A stretch of DNA of 64,000 nt from Fibrobacter sp. (GTDB lineage Bacteria; Fibrobacterota; Fibrobacteria; Fibrobacterales; Fibrobacteraceae). The notes beneath the pieces are model-generated. The model saw only the letters and a program-made list of their open reading frames with translations. It was not told where the DNA came from and did no database searches. The position numbers and the translations under genes were made by a program. The stretch is taken from contig JAKSIG010000001.1 of NCBI GenBank assembly GCA_024398955.1, positions 1-64,000 on the forward strand, given 5' to 3'. This document shows, in pieces, positions 18,650 through 26,527 of the stretch (its first letter is position 1; each line of letters starts with the position of its first letter).

Positions 18650-18678
18650 CCCTGAAGCCCGTAGGCTGAAGGGTCTAG
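18646..18678. repeat. Palindromic element with GTC...CTAG ends (copy 1)
   Basis: The element starts GTCACCCTGAAGCC and ends GGCTGAAGGGTCTAG. The core is an imperfect hairpin (ACCCT with AGGGT, GCC with GGC). It shares its flanks with a second copy inside the neighbouring gene at 19281-19307. It resembles the dispersed GTCAT...ATCTAG type of palindromic repeat known from other bacteria. Confidence 0.6.
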
Positions 18679-18685
18679 CATAACA

Positions 18686-18718
18686 AGGTCTCTGCAATTC
18701 TGCAGAGACCTGTTTTTA
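18686..18718 (+). terminator. Terminator after alaS
   Basis: A perfect 11-bp stem AGGTCTCTGCA with TGCAGAGACCT and a 4-base loop is followed by GTTTTTA. It may work in both directions, since the next gene converges. Confidence 0.9.
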
Positions 18719-18740
18719 TATCTCGCTTGCCGGTCGGGGG

Positions 18741-19784
18741 CTAGATGAATTTTCTGAAGTATCCCTTCTCTTTGCTTAAATCTAGACCATCGATCACGTG
18801 TTCCAGATTTTCTGCACGTTCAATTTGCAGACGTGCGAAATCCATTGTGCTAGGGGATGACGCATCTTCAATGCGGTGCGTTGCACCCTTCATGAATTTT
18901 TCTACACGCTTCATGTCTGCAATTGTTTCGCTGCTGCAATAGGTCTCGCACATTCTTTCAAAGATGTAATCTTCTGCGATGGGGCCCACGTGAGTCATGT
19001 CTTCTGCGTAGAAGCGGTAGTCGCGCAATTCGTCCATGACGATTTCGTAACTGGGGAAGTAGGAGACTGCGGCGCAGCACCTGCCGGCGCTGACGTTCTG
19101 ACCGTCAAGCAGGGGAGCGTTCGCGAATTCCTGGCAGATTTTTTCTACGGCAAGTTGCAGTGTTGCCTTGGACAGATTGTTCCCGTGGGCGCCATCGTTT
19201 AAATGCCGAATCGGCGAAACCGTAAAGACAATTTTCACGTCGCGTGATGTGTTCTTTTCGTCATTCTGATTTCCCGCATCGTCATTCTCGCAAAAGCGAG
19301 AATCTAGCCGTGCCTTCAGAATACATTTGACGATATTCCTTAGCGCCTCTGCAGCCTCGTCCACCGAAATCAAACGTCTTTCAAAAAGATCTGCAGGCTC
19401 CTTGTGACAGTTTGCCACAGCCTTGCCTGTTTCTTTCAGGAAGTAAACGAAAGCCGTTCCTAGCGTAATGAATACGACGTCGGCCTTGGCGAAAAATTTG
19501 CGACTTGAATGGACGATGCCATCTAATTCTTCGCCAGAAAAATTTCCTTGGTAATCCCAGCGGTTCCAAAGTTCCGTATTTGTTCCGCTCAGTTTTTCAA
19601 TAAAATTTTCTATGGAAAGCGGGTTGTAGATAACTCCCAGGGGGTTTGCTAAAACATGGAACTTGCGGCAGGCCCACTTGCGAGAAATATTGTCTGCAAA
19701 GCAGGAACCTATGAAAACAAGATTCGTCTTGTAGTCAATTTTAAAGTCGGATGTTGGTATATCTGCTTTTGTGATAAGTTCCAT
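18741..19784 (-). CDS. GSCFA-domain protein with in-frame repeat insertion
   Basis: The product has 347 residues. It shows the family motif GSCFADNI at residues 26-33, and the later conserved FTVSPIRHLNDG stretch near 186-197 and ELRDYRFYAEDMTHV near 254-268. GSCFA proteins are SGNH-hydrolase-like and of unknown function, common in Bacteroidota. Between KCILKA and NTSRDVKIV lies a hydrophilic stretch that includes LDSRFCENDD. It is encoded by a palindromic repeat (19281-19307), so this segment is probably an insertion in a surface loop rather than original sequence. The gene converges with alaS. Confidence 0.8.
   Translation of the reverse strand: MELITKADIPTSDFKIDYKTNLVFIGSCFADNISRKWACRKFHVLANPLGVIYNPLSIENFIEKLSGTNTELWNRWDYQGNFSGEELDGIVHSSRKFFAKADVVFITLGTAFVYFLKETGKAVANCHKEPADLFERRLISVDEAAEALRNIVKCILKARLDSRFCENDDAGNQNDEKNTSRDVKIVFTVSPIRHLNDGAHGNNLSKATLQLAVEKICQEFANAPLLDGQNVSAGRCCAAVSYFPSYEIVMDELRDYRFYAEDMTHVGPIAEDYIFERMCETYCSSETIADMKRVEKFMKGATHRIEDASSPSTMDFARLQIERAENLEHVIDGLDLSKEKGYFRKFI
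19281..19307. repeat. Palindromic element with GTC...CTAG ends inside the GSCFA gene (copy 2)
   Basis: GTC, then ATTCTCGC, loop AAAA, GCGAGAAT, then CTAG. The stem is a perfect 8 bp. A partial copy, GTCATTCT, lies 21 bases before it at 19260. On the coding strand it reads LDSRFCEND without breaking the frame. Confidence 0.7.
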
Positions 19785-20026
19785 AATGTAAATCTAGTTA
19801 AAGACTGCAGACTTGTGAAGAAAATGGGGCGGCCTTGCAATACGGGTTGGTGCAGCTGGAATGTAAACGAATTCAGAAATGCGCATGTTGTTCGTTGAAT
19901 AAAGTACTTGTTTTTTAGTTAGAAGGCGAAAATCGGGGGAAGGTAAGGGAATGCGCACTTTGTCGTGCCGTTCATTTGCTATTTTGCAACTGTGGTTACG
20001 TACTTTTACGTAAAAAAGGATTTGTT

Positions 20027-20782
20027 ATGAAAATCGGAAAGACTGAAGCTCGTCTGAATGCGGCAATAGAAAAGCGCGGTGCATTGTTTGCCGTGCTGCT
20101 GGATCCGGATACTTCTGACGAAACCGCCTTTGTGAAGGCTGGTGCCATGGCCGCCGAAAATGGTGCAGACTTGCTTTTGGTGGGTGGTTCCTATCTTGGC
20201 AACTTCACTCTTCCCAAGCAGGTGGCAGCCCTTAAGGCCAATGTGGATCTTCCCGTGGTGCTTTTTCCGGGTGGCGCGTCCCAGGTTGTTCCCGGTTTTG
20301 ACGCCATGCTGTTCATGACCTTGGTCAGCGGTCGCAATCCCAACTACCTCATCGATGAACAGGTCCGCGGTGGCGCCCTGGTTCGTGCCTTGAACATGGA
20401 GGCCATTCCTACGGCTTATCAGCTGATCAATAGCGGCAAGCGTACTACTGTTGAATATATTAGCGGCACTATGCCGGTTCCGGCTAACAAGCCCAAACTC
20501 AGTATGGTGAACTCCATTGCTGCAGAGCTGATGGGTATGCGTTACGTCTATCTTGAAGCTGGCAGCGGCGCAGAAGAACCCGTACCTGTGGAACACATTG
20601 CCTACACCCGCAAGGCTACCGAGATGACCATCATTACCGGAGGCGGCATCAAGGACCCCCAGACTGCAGCCGTTCGCGTTGCAGCCGGTGCGAACATTAT
20701 TGTGACTGGCACCTTATGGGAAAAGGTTCAGGATCCCGCCCTACTTAAGGAATTCTCTGCTGCGATTCACGTTAAGGGCTAA
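20027..20782 (+). CDS. Geranylgeranylglyceryl phosphate synthase family protein (bacterial GGGPS/PcrB)
   Basis: This TIM-barrel prenyltransferase of 251 residues joins a polyprenyl diphosphate to glycerol-1-phosphate. Seen motifs: LDPDT near residue 27, DLLLVGGS, SGRNPNYLI near 104, YLEAGSGAEEPV near 173, the phosphate-binding GGGIKDP and the closing VTGTLWE. The length and SGRNPNYLI region fit the bacterial group II branch better than Bacillus PcrB. The lipid made from it in bacteria is mostly unknown. ATG 20027 has AAAGGA 6 bases ahead; an earlier start at 19976 lacks one. Confidence 0.85.
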   Translation: MKIGKTEARLNAAIEKRGALFAVLLDPDTSDETAFVKAGAMAAENGADLLLVGGSYLGNFTLPKQVAALKANVDLPVVLFPGGASQVVPGFDAMLFMTLVSGRNPNYLIDEQVRGGALVRALNMEAIPTAYQLINSGKRTTVEYISGTMPVPANKPKLSMVNSIAAELMGMRYVYLEAGSGAEEPVPVEHIAYTRKATEMTIITGGGIKDPQTAAVRVAAGANIIVTGTLWEKVQDPALLKEFSAAIHVKG

Positions 20783-20838
20783 GGCCGAACGCTTCGTGAT
20801 ATTTGCAAAAACGGAGAAAAATTCTAGAAGGCGAAAGA

Positions 20839-20871
20839 AAAGGTCCGATGAACGGACCTTTTCTTTTTTTA
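20839..20871. terminator. Bidirectional terminator between GGGPS and lysR
   Basis: AAAGGTCCG and CGGACCTTT around a 5-base loop, with T-rich runs on both strands, serve the two converging genes. Confidence 0.85.
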
Positions 20872-21762
20872 AAAGTTTTTCTTTTTCCAGCGTTTTTTGG
20901 CGTCGTAATTAAGCATGAAGTTGTAGAACTCGTCGGTATGGATGCTGTTCTGCTTGTTGCGTCGGTAGGCTACCACAATGTCGCGTTTGAACTCGGTGTC
21001 GGTGATTTCAAGAAGCTTGACTTTCTTGTGGTCCATTTTTCCCCAGGTCACTTCGGGCCAGAAACAGACGCCGATGCCGCCGGCGACGGCTTCCTTGATT
21101 GCTGCGGAGTTGTCGCTTTCGAATGTGGTTTCTGTCCTGAACCCGATCTTCTCGCACAGTTCGTTACAAATTTTGCGGTACTGCTTGGATCCGTAGAGAC
21201 GGATGAATTTTTCGTCACCGAGATCGAACAGGGATATGGAATCGAGTTTCTTGTATTTTGCAATGTTGGGCACCGCAAGAAAAATCTTTTCGGAGCGAAC
21301 AAAAAGCTCGTCGCTCCTGAAGTTGTCAAGTTCGGGCTTGTATGAGCTGAATGTTCTTACGCAGAAATCGGAAAGGTCCGTTTCTTCGTTCTGGATCATG
21401 TCGATGTTGATGTTCGGATGGGTCTGCTTGTATTCGATTACCACATTGGTAAAAAGAGCAGATGCCGCCAGTACATTTAGCTTGATGTTGTTGTTCTGCT
21501 GATTGGCGACTTCCTGCAGTTTTTTGGGGAGCGCGACCATTTCGTTATAGATGGGTTGCAGTTGCTCGTAAAAGAACTTGCCACTTTCAGTAAGCTTGAT
21601 GTTTCTGCCTGAAGTCTTGAAGAGTGAAACTCCCAGCTCGTCTTCTAGTTTGTGTATGGCTTGAGTAAGAGCGGGCTGTACGATGCAAAGGTTTTTGGCG
21701 CTTTGCGTTACGTGCTCGTTCTTTGCGACTTCCAGAAAATATTTGAGCTGCGTAAGTTCCAT
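20869..21762 (-). CDS. LysR-family transcription regulator
   Basis: This regulator of 297 residues has an N-terminal winged helix-turn-helix (LKYFLEVAKNEHVTQSAKNL, then QPALTQAIHKLEDELGVSLF) and a periplasmic-binding-protein-like effector domain that starts near residue 88 (NIKLNVLAAS). The effector is unknown. ATG 21762 is chosen since the motif MELTQLKYFLEV is the usual beginning. A TATATTTG box ends only 5 bases before it, so the message would be leaderless or nearly so. The palindrome at 21781-21797 between the promoter elements suggests autorepression and possibly control of the divergent FISUMP lipoprotein. Confidence 0.92.
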   Translation of the reverse strand: MELTQLKYFLEVAKNEHVTQSAKNLCIVQPALTQAIHKLEDELGVSLFKTSGRNIKLTESGKFFYEQLQPIYNEMVALPKKLQEVANQQNNNIKLNVLAASALFTNVVIEYKQTHPNINIDMIQNEETDLSDFCVRTFSSYKPELDNFRSDELFVRSEKIFLAVPNIAKYKKLDSISLFDLGDEKFIRLYGSKQYRKICNELCEKIGFRTETTFESDNSAAIKEAVAGGIGVCFWPEVTWGKMDHKKVKLLEITDTEFKRDIVVAYRRNKQNSIHTDEFYNFMLNYDAKKRWKKKNF

Positions 21763-21767
21763 ATTTA

Positions 21768-21800
21768 CAAATATAGGCAATTGTGATTAAATCACAAGGT
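21768..21800 (-). promoter_or_regulatory. lysR promoter with embedded palindromic operator
   Basis: On the minus strand TTG, 19 bases, then TATATTTG (21775-21768) fits the Bacteroidota promoter spacing exactly. The perfect palindrome TTGTGATTAAATCACAA (21781-21797) covers the -33 element and spacer. A looser inverted repeat TGATTA...TAATCA lies at 21842-21866. Confidence 0.55.
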
Positions 21801-22000
21801 TTCATAATTATACTTTAAATTTATATAATGATAATAAAAAATGATTAGTTACAAAAATTGTAATCACTTTTTGTTATTGATTTGATTAAAAGAAAATATT
21901 AGTCAAAAGTGATGAATCCATCTAGATTTGGCTCGTCTTGGAAAAATGACCAAAGACTTAGATTAACAAACATCCGATTGCTGAATAAGGATTATACAAA

Positions 22001-22516
22001 ATGAAAAAGCTTATTTTCCTCGCCGTTGCCGCTCTCGTTTTTACCGCTTGCGATAAGGCAAACGTTTGCTCTTATAATGAAGGTGCAAATATGCTCTCTT
22101 GCCAGGAAAAGTCCTATAAGACTGTAAAGACTGGGGATAAGATCTGGATGGCCGAAAATCTTGCCCGTTTTGATTCCGACTCCAGTTTCTGCTACGGAAG
22201 CAATCATGACAATTGCGAAAAGTATGGCCGTCTTTATCCTTATGAATCTGCCAAAACAATCTGCCCCGAGGGCTGGGCTTTGCCTACTCAGGCTGATTTC
22301 GAAAAGGCCGATGTGAAGTCTCTTGATGTAAAGTTCGGCGGTTATCGCTATGCAAGTAACGGTAAGTTTGCTGACGAAGGTGTAAGCGCCAACTTCTGGA
22401 CTGCAGATTCCTTTGATGATGCCCGCGGTACCATGGTGCGTGTCAAGGATGACACTGTCACATTCGAACACTTTAGCAAGAACATTGCCTACTCTGTTCG
22501 CTGCATCAAGAAATAA
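22001..22516 (+). CDS. Small FISUMP-domain lipoprotein
   Basis: The product is a lipoprotein of 171 residues: signal peptide, then the lipobox VFTAC with Cys17. Nearly all of the mature protein is one FISUMP domain: KIWMAENLARF, CPEGWALPTQADFE, VKFGGYRY, ANFWTAD and YSVRCIKK. The same domain ends the larger protein at 9075. The role is unknown; surface anchoring is likely. It is divergent from the LysR gene and might be its target. Confidence 0.85.
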   Translation: MKKLIFLAVAALVFTACDKANVCSYNEGANMLSCQEKSYKTVKTGDKIWMAENLARFDSDSSFCYGSNHDNCEKYGRLYPYESAKTICPEGWALPTQADFEKADVKSLDVKFGGYRYASNGKFADEGVSANFWTADSFDDARGTMVRVKDDTVTFEHFSKNIAYSVRCIKK

Positions 22517-22530
22517 TTACGAGATATAAG

Positions 22531-22605
22531 TTATGAATTACGAGAGTCGTAATCGCGGCTGTGCCGCCTAATTGAAATTCGTACTTCGTAACTAGTAATT
22601 CATAA
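22531..22605. repeat. Structured inverted-repeat element between FISUMP gene and transporter
   Basis: Outer arms TTATGAATTAC (22531-22541) and GTAATTCATAA (22595-22605) enclose two inner hairpins, ATTACGA/TCGTAAT and GCGGC/GCCGC (22555-22567). It has no T run, so it is not a simple terminator; a dispersed intergenic repeat is possible. Confidence 0.6.
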
Positions 22606-22625
22606 TTAAAAACGGAGCTCTTCCT

Positions 22626-24293
22626 ATGCAATGGTTTCTAGATCTCTTTACTGGAACATCCGTCGCTCAACAGGTTGTTGTGCTGTCCTTCACTGCTGCC
22701 GTAGGCCTTATGGTCGGAAAGATCTCAGTCAAGGGCATTAGCCTTGGTGGCGCGGGTGCTCTATTTGTTGGCATTCTGATGGGCCATCTTGGCTTGAGAA
22801 TTGAACCTAACGTCTTGCACTTTATGCAGGAATTTGGCTTGATTCTATTTGTCTATACCATCGGTATGCAAGTAGGGCCTGGCTTTATTGACTCTATTCG
22901 CCGCCATGGCCTGGTGCTGAACATTCTTGCCGTAAGTATTGTGCTTATGGGCGTGATTGTCACTCTCTGCCTATACTTCTTTACGGATATGCATAACAAC
23001 GTACCCGTGCTCATTGGGATGCTTTGTGGCGCTGTCACAAATACGCCTTCTCTTGGTGCCGCAAATTCAGCCTTTGTCGCGGCCGGAGCAGACACGTCCC
23101 TTACGGGTATCGGGTACGCTGTTGCATATCCCTTCGGTGTCATGGGTATTATTCTGGTAATGATTCTTATTCGCCTGTTCTTCAGACAGAACCCCCAGAA
23201 GTCTGCCGAAGACTATGCTGCCGAAATCGCCGCCACCCGCAAGGATATTGTCTCTGCCAGCCTTTCGTTGGATAATAAGAATCTGTTCGGTGTCATGATC
23301 AAGGAGATCCCCGGCATTCGTTCTAGCGGGGTCGTTATTACTCGACTCCTTCGCGATGGAAATGTCTCTATGCCTAATGGGAAAGTCGTGCTGCAGCAAG
23401 GTGACTGCCTGCACATTGTGGGCTTCCCCGAAGCGGTGGCCGAGATGGAAAAGATTATTGGAACGCGTCTTGCAAAACCCATTACAGAAGCAGACTCTAA
23501 ACTTGAAACCCGCAGCATTCTTGTGACAAACAAGAAGGTGCTGGGGAAGACTCTTGGTGAACTGGCTCTTGAACGCTATGGCGTTACCGCTAGCCGTGTT
23601 GTTCGTGGCGAATTCAAGTTTACCGGACGATTGGATCTTCGCCTGAAATTTGCCGATAAGATTTTTGTGGTTGGATCTAGAGATAGTATTGACGCTGTGG
23701 CTCACAAGCTGGGCGATTCCCTGAAGGCCCTGGAACATCCCGAAATAATTCCTGCCTTTGTTGGAATCTTCCTGGGAATTATCGTAGGGTCTATTCCGCT
23801 GGCAATTCCTGGCATGCCGACGCCGTTGAAGCTTGGCCTTGCCGGAGGCCCGCTGGTCATCGCCATCATTCTTTCCCGCGTTCGCAAGATTGGCCCTCTG
23901 AATTTCTTTATGGCCACAAGCGCAAATCTGATGCTTCGTGAATTGGGTATTACTTTGTTCTTAACCTGCGTGGGCTTGAATGCCGGCATCAAGTTCTTTG
24001 ATGTGCTGCTGAATGGCGATGGCTTCTATTACATGGGACTTGCTGCTCTTATCACTTTTGTCCCTCTGATGGTTGCTGGCATCGTTGGCAAGTTGGTCTT
24101 TAAGGTAAACTACCTGAGCCTTTGCGGTGCCATTGCGGGCTCCATGACTGATCCTCCGGCACTTGCCTTTGCCAACGGGCTTTCTAGCAGCGAAGCGGTA
24201 AACGTGGGATATGCCTCTGTTTACCCCCTTACGATGCTGCTAAGAATCCTAAGTGGGCAGGTCCTTGCAATCGTGCTGTATAGTATGGCTTAA
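22626..24293 (+). CDS. AspT-family (AAEx) membrane transporter
   Basis: The protein has 555 residues with about ten membrane segments in two blocks. Between the blocks are two RCK_C (TrkA-C) domains at roughly residues 205-375, seen as VVITRLLRDGNVSMPNGKVVLQ and its repeat with LGKTLGELALERYGVTASRV. The halves each start with a Gly-rich GLILFVYTIGMQVGPGF-like and LFLTCVGLNAGIKFF-like segment. This layout is that of the aspartate:alanine exchanger family (AspT, YidE, YbjL). The substrate cannot be told from sequence. The spacing to the FISUMP gene is 109 bases with a structured repeat. Confidence 0.88.
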   Translation: MQWFLDLFTGTSVAQQVVVLSFTAAVGLMVGKISVKGISLGGAGALFVGILMGHLGLRIEPNVLHFMQEFGLILFVYTIGMQVGPGFIDSIRRHGLVLNILAVSIVLMGVIVTLCLYFFTDMHNNVPVLIGMLCGAVTNTPSLGAANSAFVAAGADTSLTGIGYAVAYPFGVMGIILVMILIRLFFRQNPQKSAEDYAAEIAATRKDIVSASLSLDNKNLFGVMIKEIPGIRSSGVVITRLLRDGNVSMPNGKVVLQQGDCLHIVGFPEAVAEMEKIIGTRLAKPITEADSKLETRSILVTNKKVLGKTLGELALERYGVTASRVVRGEFKFTGRLDLRLKFADKIFVVGSRDSIDAVAHKLGDSLKALEHPEIIPAFVGIFLGIIVGSIPLAIPGMPTPLKLGLAGGPLVIAIILSRVRKIGPLNFFMATSANLMLRELGITLFLTCVGLNAGIKFFDVLLNGDGFYYMGLAALITFVPLMVAGIVGKLVFKVNYLSLCGAIAGSMTDPPALAFANGLSSSEAVNVGYASVYPLTMLLRILSGQVLAIVLYSMA

Positions 24294-24347
24294 GGGCGTA
24301 CCCAATAGCTAAAACGGCTTTAATCTGTACTCCAATCCACTCTAATG

Positions 24348-24379
24348 ATCCCCGGCCTGTTTACAGGCTGGGGATTTTA
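24348..24379 (+). terminator. Terminator after the AspT-type gene
   Basis: ATCCCCGGCCTGT pairs with ACAGGCTGGGGAT across a 2-base loop with one G-T pair, then TTTT. Confidence 0.8.
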
Positions 24380-24509
24380 TAAAAACTGCGTTTTTTTGCC
24401 TGATTTTGCCCCGTTTCGCAAGATTCCATGCTTGCTTTTGCCTTGTAAAAGTGTATTTTTCAGTGAAAAGAGAAACCGTGAGTTTTGTCGCGGTGTTATT
24501 GAGGTTCGT

Positions 24510-24788
24510 ATGAAAAAACTTGTGATTGTGACTTACGTGCTCCGTGGCCTGGGCTTTGTGCTTGTCCTTTTGAGTCTCTTTGGTCACAGCCTGATTTTGA
24601 ATTTGTTCCCCGGTCTCGAAGGCCAGTCTATCAATCCGATTTTCTACTCTGGAATTTTGGTGTACATGGTTGGTGCCGTTATCTATTTCTTCGTGAATAA
24701 GAAGGAAAAGGCGGAAAGGCGCCGCCGTGAAATCGAGGAAGCAGAAGAACGAGCCTTTGGCCCTCGCGATGGAGAAGAAAAATCCTAA
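24510..24788 (+). CDS. Small membrane protein of unknown function
   Basis: The protein has 92 residues with two membrane helices (about 4-30 and 42-61) followed by a charged, Arg- and Glu-rich cytoplasmic tail of about 30 residues. ATG 24510 follows GAGG by 5 bases; an upstream frame extension to 24345 overlaps a terminator and is not believed. It is the first gene of the run that continues with an ABC transporter and may be part of that membrane complex. I recognise no family. Confidence 0.6.
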   Translation: MKKLVIVTYVLRGLGFVLVLLSLFGHSLILNLFPGLEGQSINPIFYSGILVYMVGAVIYFFVNKKEKAERRRREIEEAEERAFGPRDGEEKS

Positions 24789-24825
24789 TGGGTTGAATCG
24801 TTAGGTGATTTATTCGGTTTTTGAT

Positions 24826-25737
24826 ATGATAAAGATTGAGCATTTGCATAAGACCTACCGCAGCGGTTTTTTGATGAAGCCGAAACAGGCTCTTAAGGAT
24901 GTGAGCTTTTCTGTGGAACCCGGTCAGGTTTACGGATTTATTGGCCCCAATGGGGCAGGCAAGTCAACCACTATTAAGGTCTTGACGGGTCTGTTGAATT
25001 ATGATTCCGGTTCTGTTCTGATTAACGGCGTAAGCCCGCGTGATGTGAAGAGCCGTACTTTTTTGGGGTATACTCCCGAACAGCCCTACTTCTATGATTA
25101 CTTGACTGGACGTGAATTGCTGAAGTTCTATGGAAGGCTGGTGGGTCTTGAAGGCGCAGAACTGGATAAGCGCATTCAGTGGGCACTGGAATTGCTGCAC
25201 GCAGATAAGGACTGGATCGACCGTCGCCTGCGCTCCTATTCCAAGGGCATGATGCAACGTGTCGGGATTGCCCAGGCAATTCTTGGAAAGCCGAAGCTCC
25301 TGATTCTAGATGAACCCATGAGTGGCCTTGACCCCATGGGACGTCGTGATGTTCGCGAGGCAATCCAGCAGCTGAACCGCGACGGCATTACCATATTCTA
25401 TTCCAGTCACTTGCTTAGCGATGTAGAGAGCATTAGCCATCGCGTCGCCATGATCGTAGACGGAAAGATTGTTCGCGAAGGAACCGTCGACGAGATTACT
25501 GAATCCTGCGGCGTGGAATACCATGTTCGGACCCGTCAGGCGATTCTTCAGACGGATCTGCCCGAGGGCGTTGCTCCTGCAGGACACCCTCAGGAATGCG
25601 TCTGCGCCGATGACGCTGCCCGCGACCGCCTGCTCCGCTACTGCTTAGAAAAGGGAATCGCTGTGGAACGTATGGATCACAAGCGCCCCAGCCTGGAAGA
25701 TATTTTGACAGAGGAGATTGCCCGTGCAGACGTTTAA
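24826..25737 (+). CDS. ABC transporter ATP-binding protein (ABC-2 type)
   Basis: This ATPase has 303 residues: Walker A GPNGAGKS near residue 41, Q-loop in YTPEQPYFYD, signature LRSYSKGMMQR, Walker B LLILDEPMSGLDP, and H-loop YSSHLLSDVE. The D-loop and signature resemble exporters of the Nos/Gld/CcmA-like group. The C-terminal 90 residues are an extra domain with an odd Cys/Asp stretch (ECVCADDAA). The ATG at 24826 starts the usual IKIEHLHKTY strand; a GTG at 24805 is possible. The permease gene overlaps its end. Confidence 0.92.
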   Translation: MIKIEHLHKTYRSGFLMKPKQALKDVSFSVEPGQVYGFIGPNGAGKSTTIKVLTGLLNYDSGSVLINGVSPRDVKSRTFLGYTPEQPYFYDYLTGRELLKFYGRLVGLEGAELDKRIQWALELLHADKDWIDRRLRSYSKGMMQRVGIAQAILGKPKLLILDEPMSGLDPMGRRDVREAIQQLNRDGITIFYSSHLLSDVESISHRVAMIVDGKIVREGTVDEITESCGVEYHVRTRQAILQTDLPEGVAPAGHPQECVCADDAARDRLLRYCLEKGIAVERMDHKRPSLEDILTEEIARADV

Positions 25738-26527
25738 GCATATCGGCGTTATTGCCCTCAATACCTTCCGCGAATCAATTCGCGATAAGATCCTCTATAA
25801 CATTGGCTTTCTGGCAATTGCCCTTGCCCTGTTCAGCATTGTTCTTGGCGAATGGTCTGTCTTTGACCGCTCCTACATGATCAAGTCTGTAACTCTTTCT
25901 GTGATGAGCCTGTCTGGCTTGCTGATTTCCATATTCGTGGGCATCAGTCTTGTGCAAAAGGAAATCAAGGGGCGAACAGTGCTGACCTTGTTGTCGAAAC
26001 CCATTAGCAGGGCGTCCTTTATTGTGGGGAAGTACCTTGGGCTTTTGGCGGTGGTCGCTGTACACCTGGTCTTGCTGACCTGTATTTTTTATGTGGTGCT
26101 TTTCTTGACCGGTTCAGACCCGACGTTAAGTTTGCTGAATGCGGTGTACCTGATTTTTTGTGAAATGGCTATTGTAATTTCTGTAGCCTTGCTGTTCAGC
26201 AGCTTTAGCAGCACTGTTTTGAGCGCCCTGTTTACCCTGGGTGTTTATTTTGCCGGCCACCTGAGCAATCAACTTTTGGAACAGGTCCGTTTCGCCAGCC
26301 GTATGGGCGAGATGGACGGGACTTCGACTGCAATTTTTGAAAAGGCTGCCGTGGTTATCCACGCGGTGTTCCCGGGCCTTTATCGTTATAATGTGACAAA
26401 TTATGTAGTTCATGGTTTAGCTCTTCCGGATATGTATATGTTCTGGAATACGGTTTATGCCATTGGCTACACAGGCGTTTTCTTGGCCATCGCAAGTTGG
26501 TGGTTTAGCCGGAGGGATTTCCTATGA
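25724..26527 (+). CDS. ABC-2 type permease
   Basis: The membrane protein has about 267 residues with six helices and the N-terminal amphipathic ALNTFRESIRDKILYNI segment typical of the NosY/GldF-like permeases. It pairs with the ATPase before it (14-base overlap) to form an exporter or mechanical transporter of unknown cargo. GTG 25724 is chosen because GAGGAG lies 7 bases ahead; a TTG at 25718 would be too close to it. Its stop overlaps the next ATG (ATGA), which indicates translational coupling with the PilT-like gene. Confidence 0.88.
   Translation: MQTFKHIGVIALNTFRESIRDKILYNIGFLAIALALFSIVLGEWSVFDRSYMIKSVTLSVMSLSGLLISIFVGISLVQKEIKGRTVLTLLSKPISRASFIVGKYLGLLAVVAVHLVLLTCIFYVVLFLTGSDPTLSLLNAVYLIFCEMAIVISVALLFSSFSSTVLSALFTLGVYFAGHLSNQLLEQVRFASRMGEMDGTSTAIFEKAAVVIHAVFPGLYRYNVTNYVVHGLALPDMYMFWNTVYAIGYTGVFLAIASWWFSRRDFL

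Noticed and set aside
21781-21797. A CRP site in the TGTGA...TCACA palindrome
   Set aside because: The spacer is 5 bases instead of 6, and the site overlaps the promoter of a LysR gene, so a LysR operator is more likely.
24342-24587. An 81-residue frame on the minus strand
   Set aside because: It overlaps the terminator and the start of the small membrane protein, with no ribosome-binding site.
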